In this document: positions 16,763 through 23,686 of the stretch, piece after piece | Numbering within the stretch: the first letter of the stretch is position 1 | Layout: every line of letters begins with the position of its first letter | Notes under the pieces: model-generated | Databases searched by the model: none | What the model saw: only the letters and a program-made list of their open reading frames with translations | What the model was told of the DNA's origin: nothing | Program-made: the position numbers and the translations under genes | DNA from: Paratissierella segnis | Lineage (GTDB): Bacteria; Bacillota; Clostridia; Tissierellales; Tissierellaceae | Assembly: GCF_014385195.1 (NCBI RefSeq) | Contig: NZ_JACRTG010000010.1 | Location: forward strand, 1-64,000 | Direction of reading: 5' to 3' | Length of the DNA stretch: 64,000 nt

Positions 16763-17848
16763 TTGCAGGTGATTAAAATTTCTAATGATATTTTCAATAT
16801 AGAAAATTTAAATATCCTTCATATAGATATGGATGCTTTTTATGCCTCCGTTGAAGTACAGGATAACCCCACGCTTAAGGGCAAACCCGTAGCTGTTGGA
16901 GGATCAAGTGACCACGGAATTATTACAACTGCTAATTATGAAGCAAGAAAATTTGGACTTCATTCCGCCATGCCCATATTTATGGCTAAAAATCTATGCC
17001 CAAATGCTGTATTTTTGCCTGTTAGAATGAAGAGATATAAAGAAGTTTCACAGCAAGTTTTTAAGATCTTATATGAGATAACTGATTTGGTAGAGCCGGT
17101 ATCAATTGATGAAGCATATATAGATATATCATTTATTGATTCGGATGCATTAAGTATTGCACATATGATAAAGAAGAGAGTCCATGCAAAAACCGGATTA
17201 ACTTTGTCCATAGGTATATCTTATAATAAATTTCTTGCTAAAATTGCGTCGGATTGGAATAAACCCAATGGCATAAAGTTGATTTCTCCTGACATGATAC
17301 CTGAAATTCTATTGCCTTTACCGGTAAAATCAGTTCATGGAATCGGTCCAAAATCCACAGAAAAATTAAATAATATAGGAATATACACCGTAGAGGATTT
17401 ATATAATCTGTCTGAAGAATTTTTAGTTGAACTGTTTGGCAAGTGGGGAAGTGATATTTATGATAGGATTAGAGGGATAGATAATAGAAAAATAAACACT
17501 GAAAGGGAGAGAAAATCCTTAGGAACTGAGACCACCTTTTCAGAATCGACCAAGGATAAGAATACACTCAAATCCTATCTACATGACTTCTCAATAGAAA
17601 TTTCAGATTCTTTAATCAAAAATCAAATACATGGAAAGACTATTACATTAAAAATAAAATATGAGGATTTTAAGCTTAAAACAAAGAGTAAAACTCTATT
17701 AACCGATATTTATTTAGCTAAAGACATTTACGAAATAGCTTTGTCCTTATTAAACGAAATCAAACTCGATAGAAATATAAGACTGATTGGGCTTACTATA
17801 TCCAATCTTTCATCAACACAGGCGGAGCAATTATCCTTTTTAGACTAA
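16763..17848 (+). CDS. dinB: DNA polymerase IV (Y family)
   Basis: A translesion polymerase of about 360 residues. The catalytic motifs ILHIDMDAFYASVE and VEPVSIDEAYIDIS carry the three acidic residues, and the helix-hairpin-helix region VKSVHGIGPKSTEKLNNIG and little-finger domain follow. The start is uncertain: TTG 16763 and GTG 16769 are in frame, and a 6-codon ORF beginning at ATG 16756 overlaps both. No LexA-type box was seen upstream. It is a single gene, followed by the tRNA-Ser/SRP RNA unit. Confidence 0.95.
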   Translation: MQVIKISNDIFNIENLNILHIDMDAFYASVEVQDNPTLKGKPVAVGGSSDHGIITTANYEARKFGLHSAMPIFMAKNLCPNAVFLPVRMKRYKEVSQQVFKILYEITDLVEPVSIDEAYIDISFIDSDALSIAHMIKKRVHAKTGLTLSIGISYNKFLAKIASDWNKPNGIKLISPDMIPEILLPLPVKSVHGIGPKSTEKLNNIGIYTVEDLYNLSEEFLVELFGKWGSDIYDRIRGIDNRKINTERERKSLGTETTFSESTKDKNTLKSYLHDFSIEISDSLIKNQIHGKTITLKIKYEDFKLKTKSKTLLTDIYLAKDIYEIALSLLNEIKLDRNIRLIGLTISNLSSTQAEQLSFLD

Positions 17849-17859
17849 ATTTTTACCAG

Positions 17860-17888
17860 TTGACACTCCTCGCATTATAAGCTATAAT
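17860..17888 (+). promoter_or_regulatory. consensus sigma-A promoter of tRNA-Ser/SRP RNA
   Basis: TTGACA at 17860-17865 and TATAAT at 17883-17888 with a 17-base spacer, matching the consensus exactly. Transcription should start about 20 bases before the tRNA-Ser. This fits strong constitutive expression of the stable RNAs. Confidence 0.95.
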
Positions 17889-17917
17889 TTAAAAGGTACT
17901 TTATAGTAAACCAATTT

Positions 17918-18009
17918 GGAGAGATGGTTGAGTTGGTCGAAGGCGCACGACTGGAAATCGTGTAGGCGTGATAAGCGCCTCGAGGGTTCGAATCCCTCTC
18001 TCTCCGCCA
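17918..18009 (+). tRNA. tRNA-Ser (GGA)
   Basis: A class II tRNA with a 7-bp acceptor stem (GGAGAGA with TCTCTCC), a long variable arm and an encoded CCA end. The anticodon loop CTGGAAA gives anticodon GGA, reading UCC and UCU. It lies 12 bases before the SRP RNA and probably shares its transcript. Confidence 0.97.
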
Positions 18010-18021
18010 TTAGCAAATTTT

Positions 18022-18290
18022 ACCGTGCTAGATGGGGAGGTAGCGGTGCCCTATAACCTGCAATCCGCTATAGCAGGATTGAATTCCCGGCATAGGCATC
18101 TCTATTGTGGGGGCTGCCCTTAATAAGTGGTGTTGACGGTTGGGTCCTGCGCAACGGAAACTCATGAACCTCGTCAGGTCCGGAAGGAAGCAGCGATAAG
18201 TGAAACTTTTCGTGTGCCGCGGGGAAGCCTGTCCCGAGCTAACTGTTAAGGTAACGCTCATGGTAGACTGCCAAAGCTGGGTGCACGGTT
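18022..18290 (+). ncRNA. ffs: signal recognition particle RNA, large Firmicute type
   Basis: About 268 nt. The ends ACCGTGC (18022-18028) and GCACGGT (18283-18289) pair. The Alu-domain block CTAGATGGGGAGGTAGCGGTG and the S-domain block GTCAGGTCCGGAAGGAAGCAGC with the GGAA loop closely match the B. subtilis scRNA. The RNA scaffolds Ffh for cotranslational membrane targeting. A perfect terminator follows. Confidence 0.97.
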
Positions 18291-18297
18291 ACATATC

Positions 18298-18334
18298 AAA
18301 AACGGATTCTTATAATTATAAGAATCCGTTTTTT
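18298..18334 (+). terminator. terminator after SRP RNA
   Basis: A palindromic stem AACGGATTCTTATAA/TTATAAGAATCCGTT (18301-18330), then T4. A-tract on the other side lets it also serve the convergent clpB gene. Confidence 0.92.
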
Positions 18335-18364
18335 AATTCAGAATGATGGCTAACGCCTTTTAAT

Positions 18365-20956
18365 TTATGATTTGCGACTTGTGATTTGCAATTTTAATTC
18401 CCCATTTTCTGCAGTAGCCTTTACTGTATCTTTATCCTTCAATTCTCCGCTTATGATAAGTCTTCCCAATTTAGTTTCAAATTCTTTTTGCAAAAACCTT
18501 CTTACTGGTCTTGCACCATATTGAATTGAATATGCTCTATTTAAAACAAATTCCTTAGCTTCATCTGTAAAATCAATTTCTATGCCCCTGTCTTCAAGTC
18601 TGGACCTTATTTCTTCCATTTGCAAATCAATTATCTTAAATATTTCATTTCGTTGTAATGGCTTAAACATTACTATCTCATCTATACGGTTTAAAAATTC
18701 AGGCTTAAATGTTCTTCTCATCTCTGCCATAACCTTTTCTCTAGAGGCTTCATTTATAGTGCCATCTGATTCGATTCCTTCAAGTAGATAATTTGACCCC
18801 AGATTGGATGTCATTATGATAACTGTATTTTTAAAGTCCACCGTCCTGCCTTGATTGTCTGTAAGTCTTCCATCATCTAATACCTGCAGCAATATATTAA
18901 ATACATCCGAATGTGCCTTTTCGATTTCATCAAACAATATCACAGAATATGGCTTTCTTCTGACAGCTTCAGTCAATTGTCCGCCTTCGTCATATCCAAC
19001 ATATCCCGGTGGAGCACCTATCAGCCTTGATACTGAATATTTTTCCATATATTCACTCATATCAATCCTAATCATATTACGCTCATCATCAAATAAACTT
19101 TCTGTTAAAGCCTTGGATAACTCTGTTTTTCCGACTCCGGTAGGCCCTAAGAAAATAAAACTGCCGACAGGTCTATTTGGATCTTTCATTCCCGCTCTAG
19201 CCCTGATTACCGCATCTACTACTGAATCAACGGCTTCATCCTGTCCTATTACTCTTTTATGAAGTATCTTATCTAAGTTTAAAAGTTTTTCTCTTTCAGT
19301 CTCTACCAGCCTTGATACCGGAATTCCTGTCCATTTTGCCACAACTTCCGCAATTTCTTCTTCCGTTACTTCCTCTTTCAGCATCATATCTTTGCCTTTA
19401 TTTTTATCATAGGCATCGGCTAATTTTTTCTCCAATTCAACCATTGTCCCATACTTAAGTTGAGAAAGCTTTTCTAAATCATATTTCCTTTCAGCTTCCT
19501 CAATTTCCCTTTTTACCCTGTCAATTTCTTCTTTGATATCCTTAACTTTTACGATGTCCTTCTTTTCATCTTCCCATTGAGCCTTGAGTATATCAAACTT
19601 TTCCTTATGATCTGATAGTTCCTTTTCCAATTTCTCCAATCTCATTTTAGACGCTTCATCTGTTTCCTTCTTTAATGCAGCCTTTTCAATTTCAAGCTGT
19701 AATATTTTTCTTCTGATTTCATCCATTTCTGTAGGCATACTGTCTATTTCAGTTCTAATCATAGCAGAAGCTTCGTCCATTAGATCTATTGCCTTGTCAG
19801 GTAAAAATCTATCGCTAATATATCTATCTGACAGTGTTGCAGCGGCTATTACGGCACCATCGGAAATTCTAATACCATGATGAATTTCATATTTCTCTTT
19901 TAATCCTCTTAGTATTGAGATAGTGTCTTCTACGCTCGGTTCAGAAACCAATACCTTCTGGAATCTTCTCTCTAAAGCAGCATCCTTTTCAATATATTTT
20001 CTATATTCGTCCAAGGTAGTAGCTCCTATGGTATGAAGTTCTCCTCTTGCCAACATAGGCTTTAGCAAATTGGATGCATCCATTGATCCTTCTGCTCTAC
20101 CGGCACCTACAATATTGTGAATTTCATCTATAAACATTATAATTTTGCCTTCAGACTTTTCAACCTCGGATAAGACGGCTTTAAGTCTTTCTTCAAATTC
20201 TCCTCGATATTTTGCTCCCGCTACTAATGAACCCATGTCCAATGCAAATATTGTTTTTTCTTTAAGTCCTTCAGGTACATCCCCGTTTACTATTCTTTGG
20301 GCAAGTCCTTCAACTATTGCGGTTTTACCTACACCTGGATCACCTATCAATACGGGATTATTTTTTGTCCTTCTGGAAAGAATCCTAATTACATTTCTTA
20401 TTTCATCATCTCTGCCTATTACCGGATCTACTTTTCCATTTCTGGCATCTTCAACCAAATCTCTTCCAAATCTGGTCAATGCTTCATAAGTTGCCTCCGG
20501 ATTATCCGATGTAATATTTTGATTGCCTCTAATCTTTTTCAATGCTTCCAGAAATCTTTGCTGATTAATATTATATCTTTTAAATATTTTTTCTGAAATA
20601 GTTCCTTTTTCTTTTAAAAGGGATATATAAATATGCTCAACACCCACATATTCATCACCAAATTTTTTTGCTTCTTCTTCCGAATTAAGCAAAATTTTTG
20701 TATATATTCTACTCGGATAAATGGTGCCTCCGGATTGTTTTGGTAATTTATCTATTTCTCTTTCAATATCACTTTTAATTAATTCAACATTTTCTCCCAT
20801 ATAGGAAATCACTCTTGGAATCAATCCTTCATCCTGCGCTACTAAACTATAATGAATATGGATTTCTTCCAATTGAGGATTTCCATTTTTTATTGCTATT
20901 TCTTGAGATTCTTGAACTGCTTCCAAACCTTTTTGAGTAAATTTATTTAAATCCAT
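18365..20956 (-). CDS. clpB: ATP-dependent disaggregase ClpB
   Basis: An 863-residue Hsp100 protein. Clp N domain (1-140), first AAA with GDPGVGKT near residue 205, a long coiled-coil middle domain (about 400-520) that separates ClpB from ClpC, and a second AAA with GPTGVGKT near residue 605. It works with DnaK to dissolve protein aggregates. The start at 20956 follows AAAGGAGTGAGAATT; an upstream ATG at 21010 would read into repeated intergenic DNA. It lies downstream of the DnaJ-like gene and a CtsR-type box, so it is probably in the heat-shock regulon. Its last codons fall in a CACAA-type repeat. Confidence 0.97.
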   Translation of the reverse strand: MDLNKFTQKGLEAVQESQEIAIKNGNPQLEEIHIHYSLVAQDEGLIPRVISYMGENVELIKSDIEREIDKLPKQSGGTIYPSRIYTKILLNSEEEAKKFGDEYVGVEHIYISLLKEKGTISEKIFKRYNINQQRFLEALKKIRGNQNITSDNPEATYEALTRFGRDLVEDARNGKVDPVIGRDDEIRNVIRILSRRTKNNPVLIGDPGVGKTAIVEGLAQRIVNGDVPEGLKEKTIFALDMGSLVAGAKYRGEFEERLKAVLSEVEKSEGKIIMFIDEIHNIVGAGRAEGSMDASNLLKPMLARGELHTIGATTLDEYRKYIEKDAALERRFQKVLVSEPSVEDTISILRGLKEKYEIHHGIRISDGAVIAAATLSDRYISDRFLPDKAIDLMDEASAMIRTEIDSMPTEMDEIRRKILQLEIEKAALKKETDEASKMRLEKLEKELSDHKEKFDILKAQWEDEKKDIVKVKDIKEEIDRVKREIEEAERKYDLEKLSQLKYGTMVELEKKLADAYDKNKGKDMMLKEEVTEEEIAEVVAKWTGIPVSRLVETEREKLLNLDKILHKRVIGQDEAVDSVVDAVIRARAGMKDPNRPVGSFIFLGPTGVGKTELSKALTESLFDDERNMIRIDMSEYMEKYSVSRLIGAPPGYVGYDEGGQLTEAVRRKPYSVILFDEIEKAHSDVFNILLQVLDDGRLTDNQGRTVDFKNTVIIMTSNLGSNYLLEGIESDGTINEASREKVMAEMRRTFKPEFLNRIDEIVMFKPLQRNEIFKIIDLQMEEIRSRLEDRGIEIDFTDEAKEFVLNRAYSIQYGARPVRRFLQKEFETKLGRLIISGELKDKDTVKATAENGELKLQITSRKS

Positions 20957-20973
20957 AATTCTCACTCCTTTTT

Positions 20974-21118
20974 TCAATTCACAATTAAAACCGGAGATCC
21001 TTCGTTTCACTCAAGGATGACATCAGCAGTGATTCAACTGTTGTTCACTATTCACTGTTACTTATTCACTGCTTCACTCTTCACTATCTTTTACCTTTTT
21101 ACCTATTACCTATCATTT
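20974..21118 (+). repeat. mosaic intergenic repeat, copy A
   Basis: Carries the words CAATTCACAATT, the block CCGGAGATCCTTCGTTTCAC with CTCAAGGATGACA (20991-21031), and repeated TTCACT units up to TCTTCACTATCTTTTA. The same blocks recur at 23.4 and 47.1 kb. It lies between clpB and the DnaJ-like gene and overlaps the latter's 3' end. Confidence 0.85.
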
Positions 21119-22047
21119 CTAGGGTTATAGTTCGACAATTTGCTTAGCTCCTCATATAGCTTAATTTCTTTGTCGGATAATCGAGGAGGATTGACAATAT
21201 TTATTTCTAAATATAAATCTCCTATATTATCATTTAAATCTCTGTATCCCTTTCTTGGAATTCTCAATTTGTTTCCACTCAAGATTCCTTTTGGGATATC
21301 TATTTTTATCTTCCCCGATAGGGTATTAACCGTGATCTTAGTACCTAGTGCTGCTTCCCAAGGCAGTAGGTCAATTTTAGAAATAATATTGAGACCATCT
21401 AATTTATTTCTACCATCTTCAAGTAATTTTATAGTAAATATTATATCTCCATTTATTCCCCATTTTTCTCCCTTAACCTTTAATTTTTTCCCGGGAAATA
21501 TGCCCTTAGGGATTTTAATTGACATCTTTTTATTTTCTCCACCAAAATTTACATATACATCTTTTGTTGAACCTTTGTAACCTTCCTCTAAGGTAATATC
21601 CAGTTCTGATTCAAAAGATTGTCTCGGCGATCTAAAGCCTTTGCCTGAACGGGTATGTTTCTTACCCCCAAATAAATCATTTATATTAAATCCACTGCTT
21701 GCCCCGGTTCCTCCAAAGAACATGTTAAAAAAATCGCTAAAATCTTCGGCACTTCCTGTAGTATAGGTATATTGTCGTCCTCCAAACCCAAATTGAGATG
21801 GATCAAAATTTTGACCATTTGAAAAATCATAACTGCTTCCAAAAGTATCATACTTCTTCTTTTTATCTGCATCTCCTAAGACCTCATATGCTTCATTGAT
21901 TTCTTTGAATTTCTCCTGTGCCTTTGTATTGTTGGGGTTCAAGTCGGGATGATATTTTTTAGCCAATTTTCTGTATGCCTTTTTTATATCGCTTTCACTA
22001 GCATTTTTATCTATACCTAATATTTTATAATAATCCTTGTATTCCAT
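21106..22047 (-). CDS. DnaJ-class co-chaperone, CbpA-like
   Basis: A 313-residue protein with a J domain (1-70, HPD in KYHPDLNP), a Gly/Phe-rich linker (about 75-135) and two C-terminal substrate-binding beta domains, but without the four-repeat zinc finger of DnaJ, which places it with the CbpA type. The J domain stimulates DnaK ATPase. It is the first gene of a probable operon with clpB and has a sigma-A promoter with a CtsR-like direct repeat just upstream. A co-chaperone and disaggregase in one unit is functionally coherent. Confidence 0.92.
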   Translation of the reverse strand: MEYKDYYKILGIDKNASESDIKKAYRKLAKKYHPDLNPNNTKAQEKFKEINEAYEVLGDADKKKKYDTFGSSYDFSNGQNFDPSQFGFGGRQYTYTTGSAEDFSDFFNMFFGGTGASSGFNINDLFGGKKHTRSGKGFRSPRQSFESELDITLEEGYKGSTKDVYVNFGGENKKMSIKIPKGIFPGKKLKVKGEKWGINGDIIFTIKLLEDGRNKLDGLNIISKIDLLPWEAALGTKITVNTLSGKIKIDIPKGILSGNKLRIPRKGYRDLNDNIGDLYLEINIVNPPRLSDKEIKLYEELSKLSNYNPRNDR

Positions 22048-22078
22048 GAAACCATCTCCATTCCTGTATAGAAAGTGT

Positions 22079-22095
22079 CCTGACCTTCTCTGACC
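22079..22095 (-). promoter_or_regulatory. CtsR-type operator
   Basis: On the minus strand the direct repeat GGTCAGA-GA-AGGTCAGG matches the CtsR heptad consensus RGTCAAANANRGTCAAA at all but three positions. It lies 9 bases past the -10, where a repressor would block transcription. Control by CtsR is inferred, since no ctsR gene is in the window. Confidence 0.7.
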
Positions 22096-22104
22096 TTCAA
22101 AATA

Positions 22105-22133
22105 ATTATATACTAAAATGTCTCAAAAATCAA
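22105..22133 (-). promoter_or_regulatory. promoter of DnaJ-like/clpB operon
   Basis: On the minus strand -35 is TTGATT (22133-22128) and -10 is TATAAT (22110-22105), with a 17-base spacer. The -35 overlaps the stop codon of the small Spo0E-like gene upstream. Confidence 0.75.
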
Positions 22134-22297
22134 CTTGAATTATCATTATCTGGTAAAATATTGTCATTGTTATAATAGTATTCCAAAATAAGTTGATCTA
22201 ATTCTTGACTTATTTTTATTACCTCCTGATCGCATAGGTTTTTATTTTCCAATTCTTTATTGAGCTTATCCTTTAAGGTGTTGATTTTTTCCTTAAT
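22130..22297 (-). CDS. Spo0E-family aspartyl-phosphate phosphatase with AUU start
   Basis: A 55-residue protein. Its second half is ISQELDQLILEYY, which fits the SxELDxLIxxY signature of the Spo0E/YnzD family; these small proteins dephosphorylate Spo0A~P and so restrain sporulation. The first helix KEKINTLKDKLNKEL matches the usual N-terminus. No ATG, GTG or TTG lies at the expected start. Upstream in frame is a TGA at 22306, and AAAGGGTGAT stands 5 bases before ATT at 22297, so AUU initiation (as in infC) is the best reading. Alternatively, the gene has lost its start and is decaying. Confidence 0.65.
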   Translation of the reverse strand: MKEKINTLKDKLNKELENKNLCDQEVIKISQELDQLILEYYYNNDNILPDNDNSS

Positions 22298-22448
22298 TTT
22301 AGATCACCCTTTCTTAAAAATAAATTTAAAACAAGTCAATAAACTATTTGTAACATAATTTTAGCTAAAAGGCAATATTGTTTATTTACCATTAGCCGAT
22401 TTTGAATTATTAACTTATTTTATACAGTATATAAAAGGGGGCATTAAA

Positions 22449-22844
22449 TTGAAATCAGATAAGAATTATATACATTTAGATAAAATAGGTGAAAGAATTA
22501 GATTTGAGAGAGAAAAACACGGATTATCCAGAGAAGCTTTCGCAGAAATAGTAGGCTTATCACCATTTTATATAGGTCAAATTGAACGTGATGAGCGAAA
22601 TATGAGCATAGAGACTTTGATTAGAATATGTGACGCTCTAAACGTTTCTATTGATTATATTTTGAAAGGTTACATAAAATATATGGAGAATATCTCTGTT
22701 ATGGAAACTGTTGAGAGTAATTATTCTGAAGAAATGGATAGTGAAATCAAGGAATTATTGTCCCTTTTATCAGGAACCTCAAAAAAGAATATTAGCTTAA
22801 TAAATGATATGATAAAGCTGTTATTACCCAATCTGGAAAAGTAA
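22449..22844 (+). CDS. XRE-family transcriptional regulator
   Basis: A 131-residue regulator with an HTH_3 domain at about 11-65 (RIRFEREKHGLSREAFAEIVGLSPFYIGQIERDERNMSIETLIRICDALNVS) and a helical C-terminus (SEIKELLSLLSGTSKKNISLINDMIKLLL) that is probably for dimerisation. The TTG start at 22449 is preceded by AAAAGGGGGC. It is divergent from the Spo0E-like gene and shares a 150-base region with it, so a sporulation-related role is possible but unproven. Confidence 0.85.
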   Translation: MKSDKNYIHLDKIGERIRFEREKHGLSREAFAEIVGLSPFYIGQIERDERNMSIETLIRICDALNVSIDYILKGYIKYMENISVMETVESNYSEEMDSEIKELLSLLSGTSKKNISLINDMIKLLLPNLEK

Positions 22845-22846
22845 GC

Positions 22847-22872
22847 TCTCCCTTAGAATATTCTAAGGGAGA
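22847..22872 (+). terminator. palindromic hairpin between convergent genes
   Basis: A perfect 26-base palindrome (TCTCCCTTAGAATA with its complement) between the XRE gene and csoR. The U-tracts on both sides are weak, so bidirectional termination is likely rather than certain. Confidence 0.6.
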
Positions 22873-22877
22873 AGTTC

Positions 22878-23147
22878 TTATTTAATATATTTATCAATAA
22901 TATTTATTATCTCGTCTATTTTTTCCTGACCTTGTTCTTCGCCTTCTAATATTGCAGAAGCAACGCAGGATCTTAGATGACTATTTAAAATATCAATATT
23001 GGCTTTTTTTAACAATCCAATAACCGATAATATTTGTGTCGATATGTCTACACAATATCGATCGTCTTCCAACATTCTAATTATACCATCCATCTGCCCT
23101 CTGGCTGTTTTCAATTTGTTTATAGCCTTCAATTTACCTTCATTCAT
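22878..23147 (-). CDS. csoR: CsoR copper-sensing repressor
   Basis: An 89-residue all-helical protein with Cys32, His57 and Cys61 in YCVDISTQ and NSHLRSCV, the C-H-C set of copper(I)-sensing CsoR proteins, and an N-terminus KLKAINKLKTARGQMDGIIRML that binds DNA. Copper binding releases it from GC-rich operators. Start at 23147 chosen for the GGGTGAT ribosome site. It follows copZ by 12 bases, so chaperone and sensor form one transcript, separate from copA. Confidence 0.93.
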   Translation of the reverse strand: MNEGKLKAINKLKTARGQMDGIIRMLEDDRYCVDISTQILSVIGLLKKANIDILNSHLRSCVASAILEGEEQGQEKIDEIINIIDKYIK

Positions 23148-23159
23148 ATAAATCACCCA

Positions 23160-23366
23160 TTAATTGATTTCAAGCACTTCATAACCCGCATCTTCTACTG
23201 CATTTTTCAAAGCATCATTTGCCATATTTTCCCCTTCAACTTCTACCTTTTTAGTTTGTAAATCTACTTTAACACTTGCAACCCCATTTACTTCACTTAA
23301 AGCATTTTTTACTGCCTTTACGCAATGTTCACAGGACATGCCATCAACTAACATAATCTTTTTCAT
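23160..23366 (-). CDS. copZ: CopZ-like copper chaperone
   Basis: A 68-residue heavy-metal-associated domain with GMSCEHC (about 9-15). It carries copper(I) to CopA. It has ribosome site GGAGGTATTATATT and sits immediately upstream of csoR; the copA gene lies upstream across a 315-base repeat. Confidence 0.92.
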   Translation of the reverse strand: MKKIMLVDGMSCEHCVKAVKNALSEVNGVASVKVDLQTKKVEVEGENMANDALKNAVEDAGYEVLEIN

Positions 23367-23404
23367 AATATAATACCTCCATTTATTTTAAATTATAAAA
23401 TACT

Positions 23405-23686
23405 TCTTACCTAATTACCTGCCTTGAAAACCGGAGATCCTTCGTTTTACTCAAGGATGACACCAGCAGTAATCGCGGGTCAATAAAATCAGTATAATTC
23501 CTGCTTGTGTCATTCTGGAACGCAGTGAAGAATCTATGTTTAATAACCCAAAAGCTCGACCCTAGCAACTCTTCACTCTTAGTTCTTCACTCTTCACTAT
23601 CTTTTAACTGTTCTTCACTGTTCACTGTTACTTATTCACTGCTTCTCTCTTCACTATCTTTTCATTGTGCATTGTGAATTGCTATT
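23405..23686 (+). repeat. mosaic intergenic repeat, copy B
   Basis: Contains the CCGGAGATCCTTCG block (23430-23463), then a partly inverted version (CATTCTGGAACGCAGTGAAGAATCT, 23511-23535), an AAAGCTCGACC word shared with the copy at 47.1 kb, and a run of TTCACT units ending at ATTGTGAATTGC. The end touches the stop codon of copA. Confidence 0.85.

Noticed and set aside
18028..18261. A 77-codon minus-strand frame.
   Set aside because: It is the complement of the SRP RNA.
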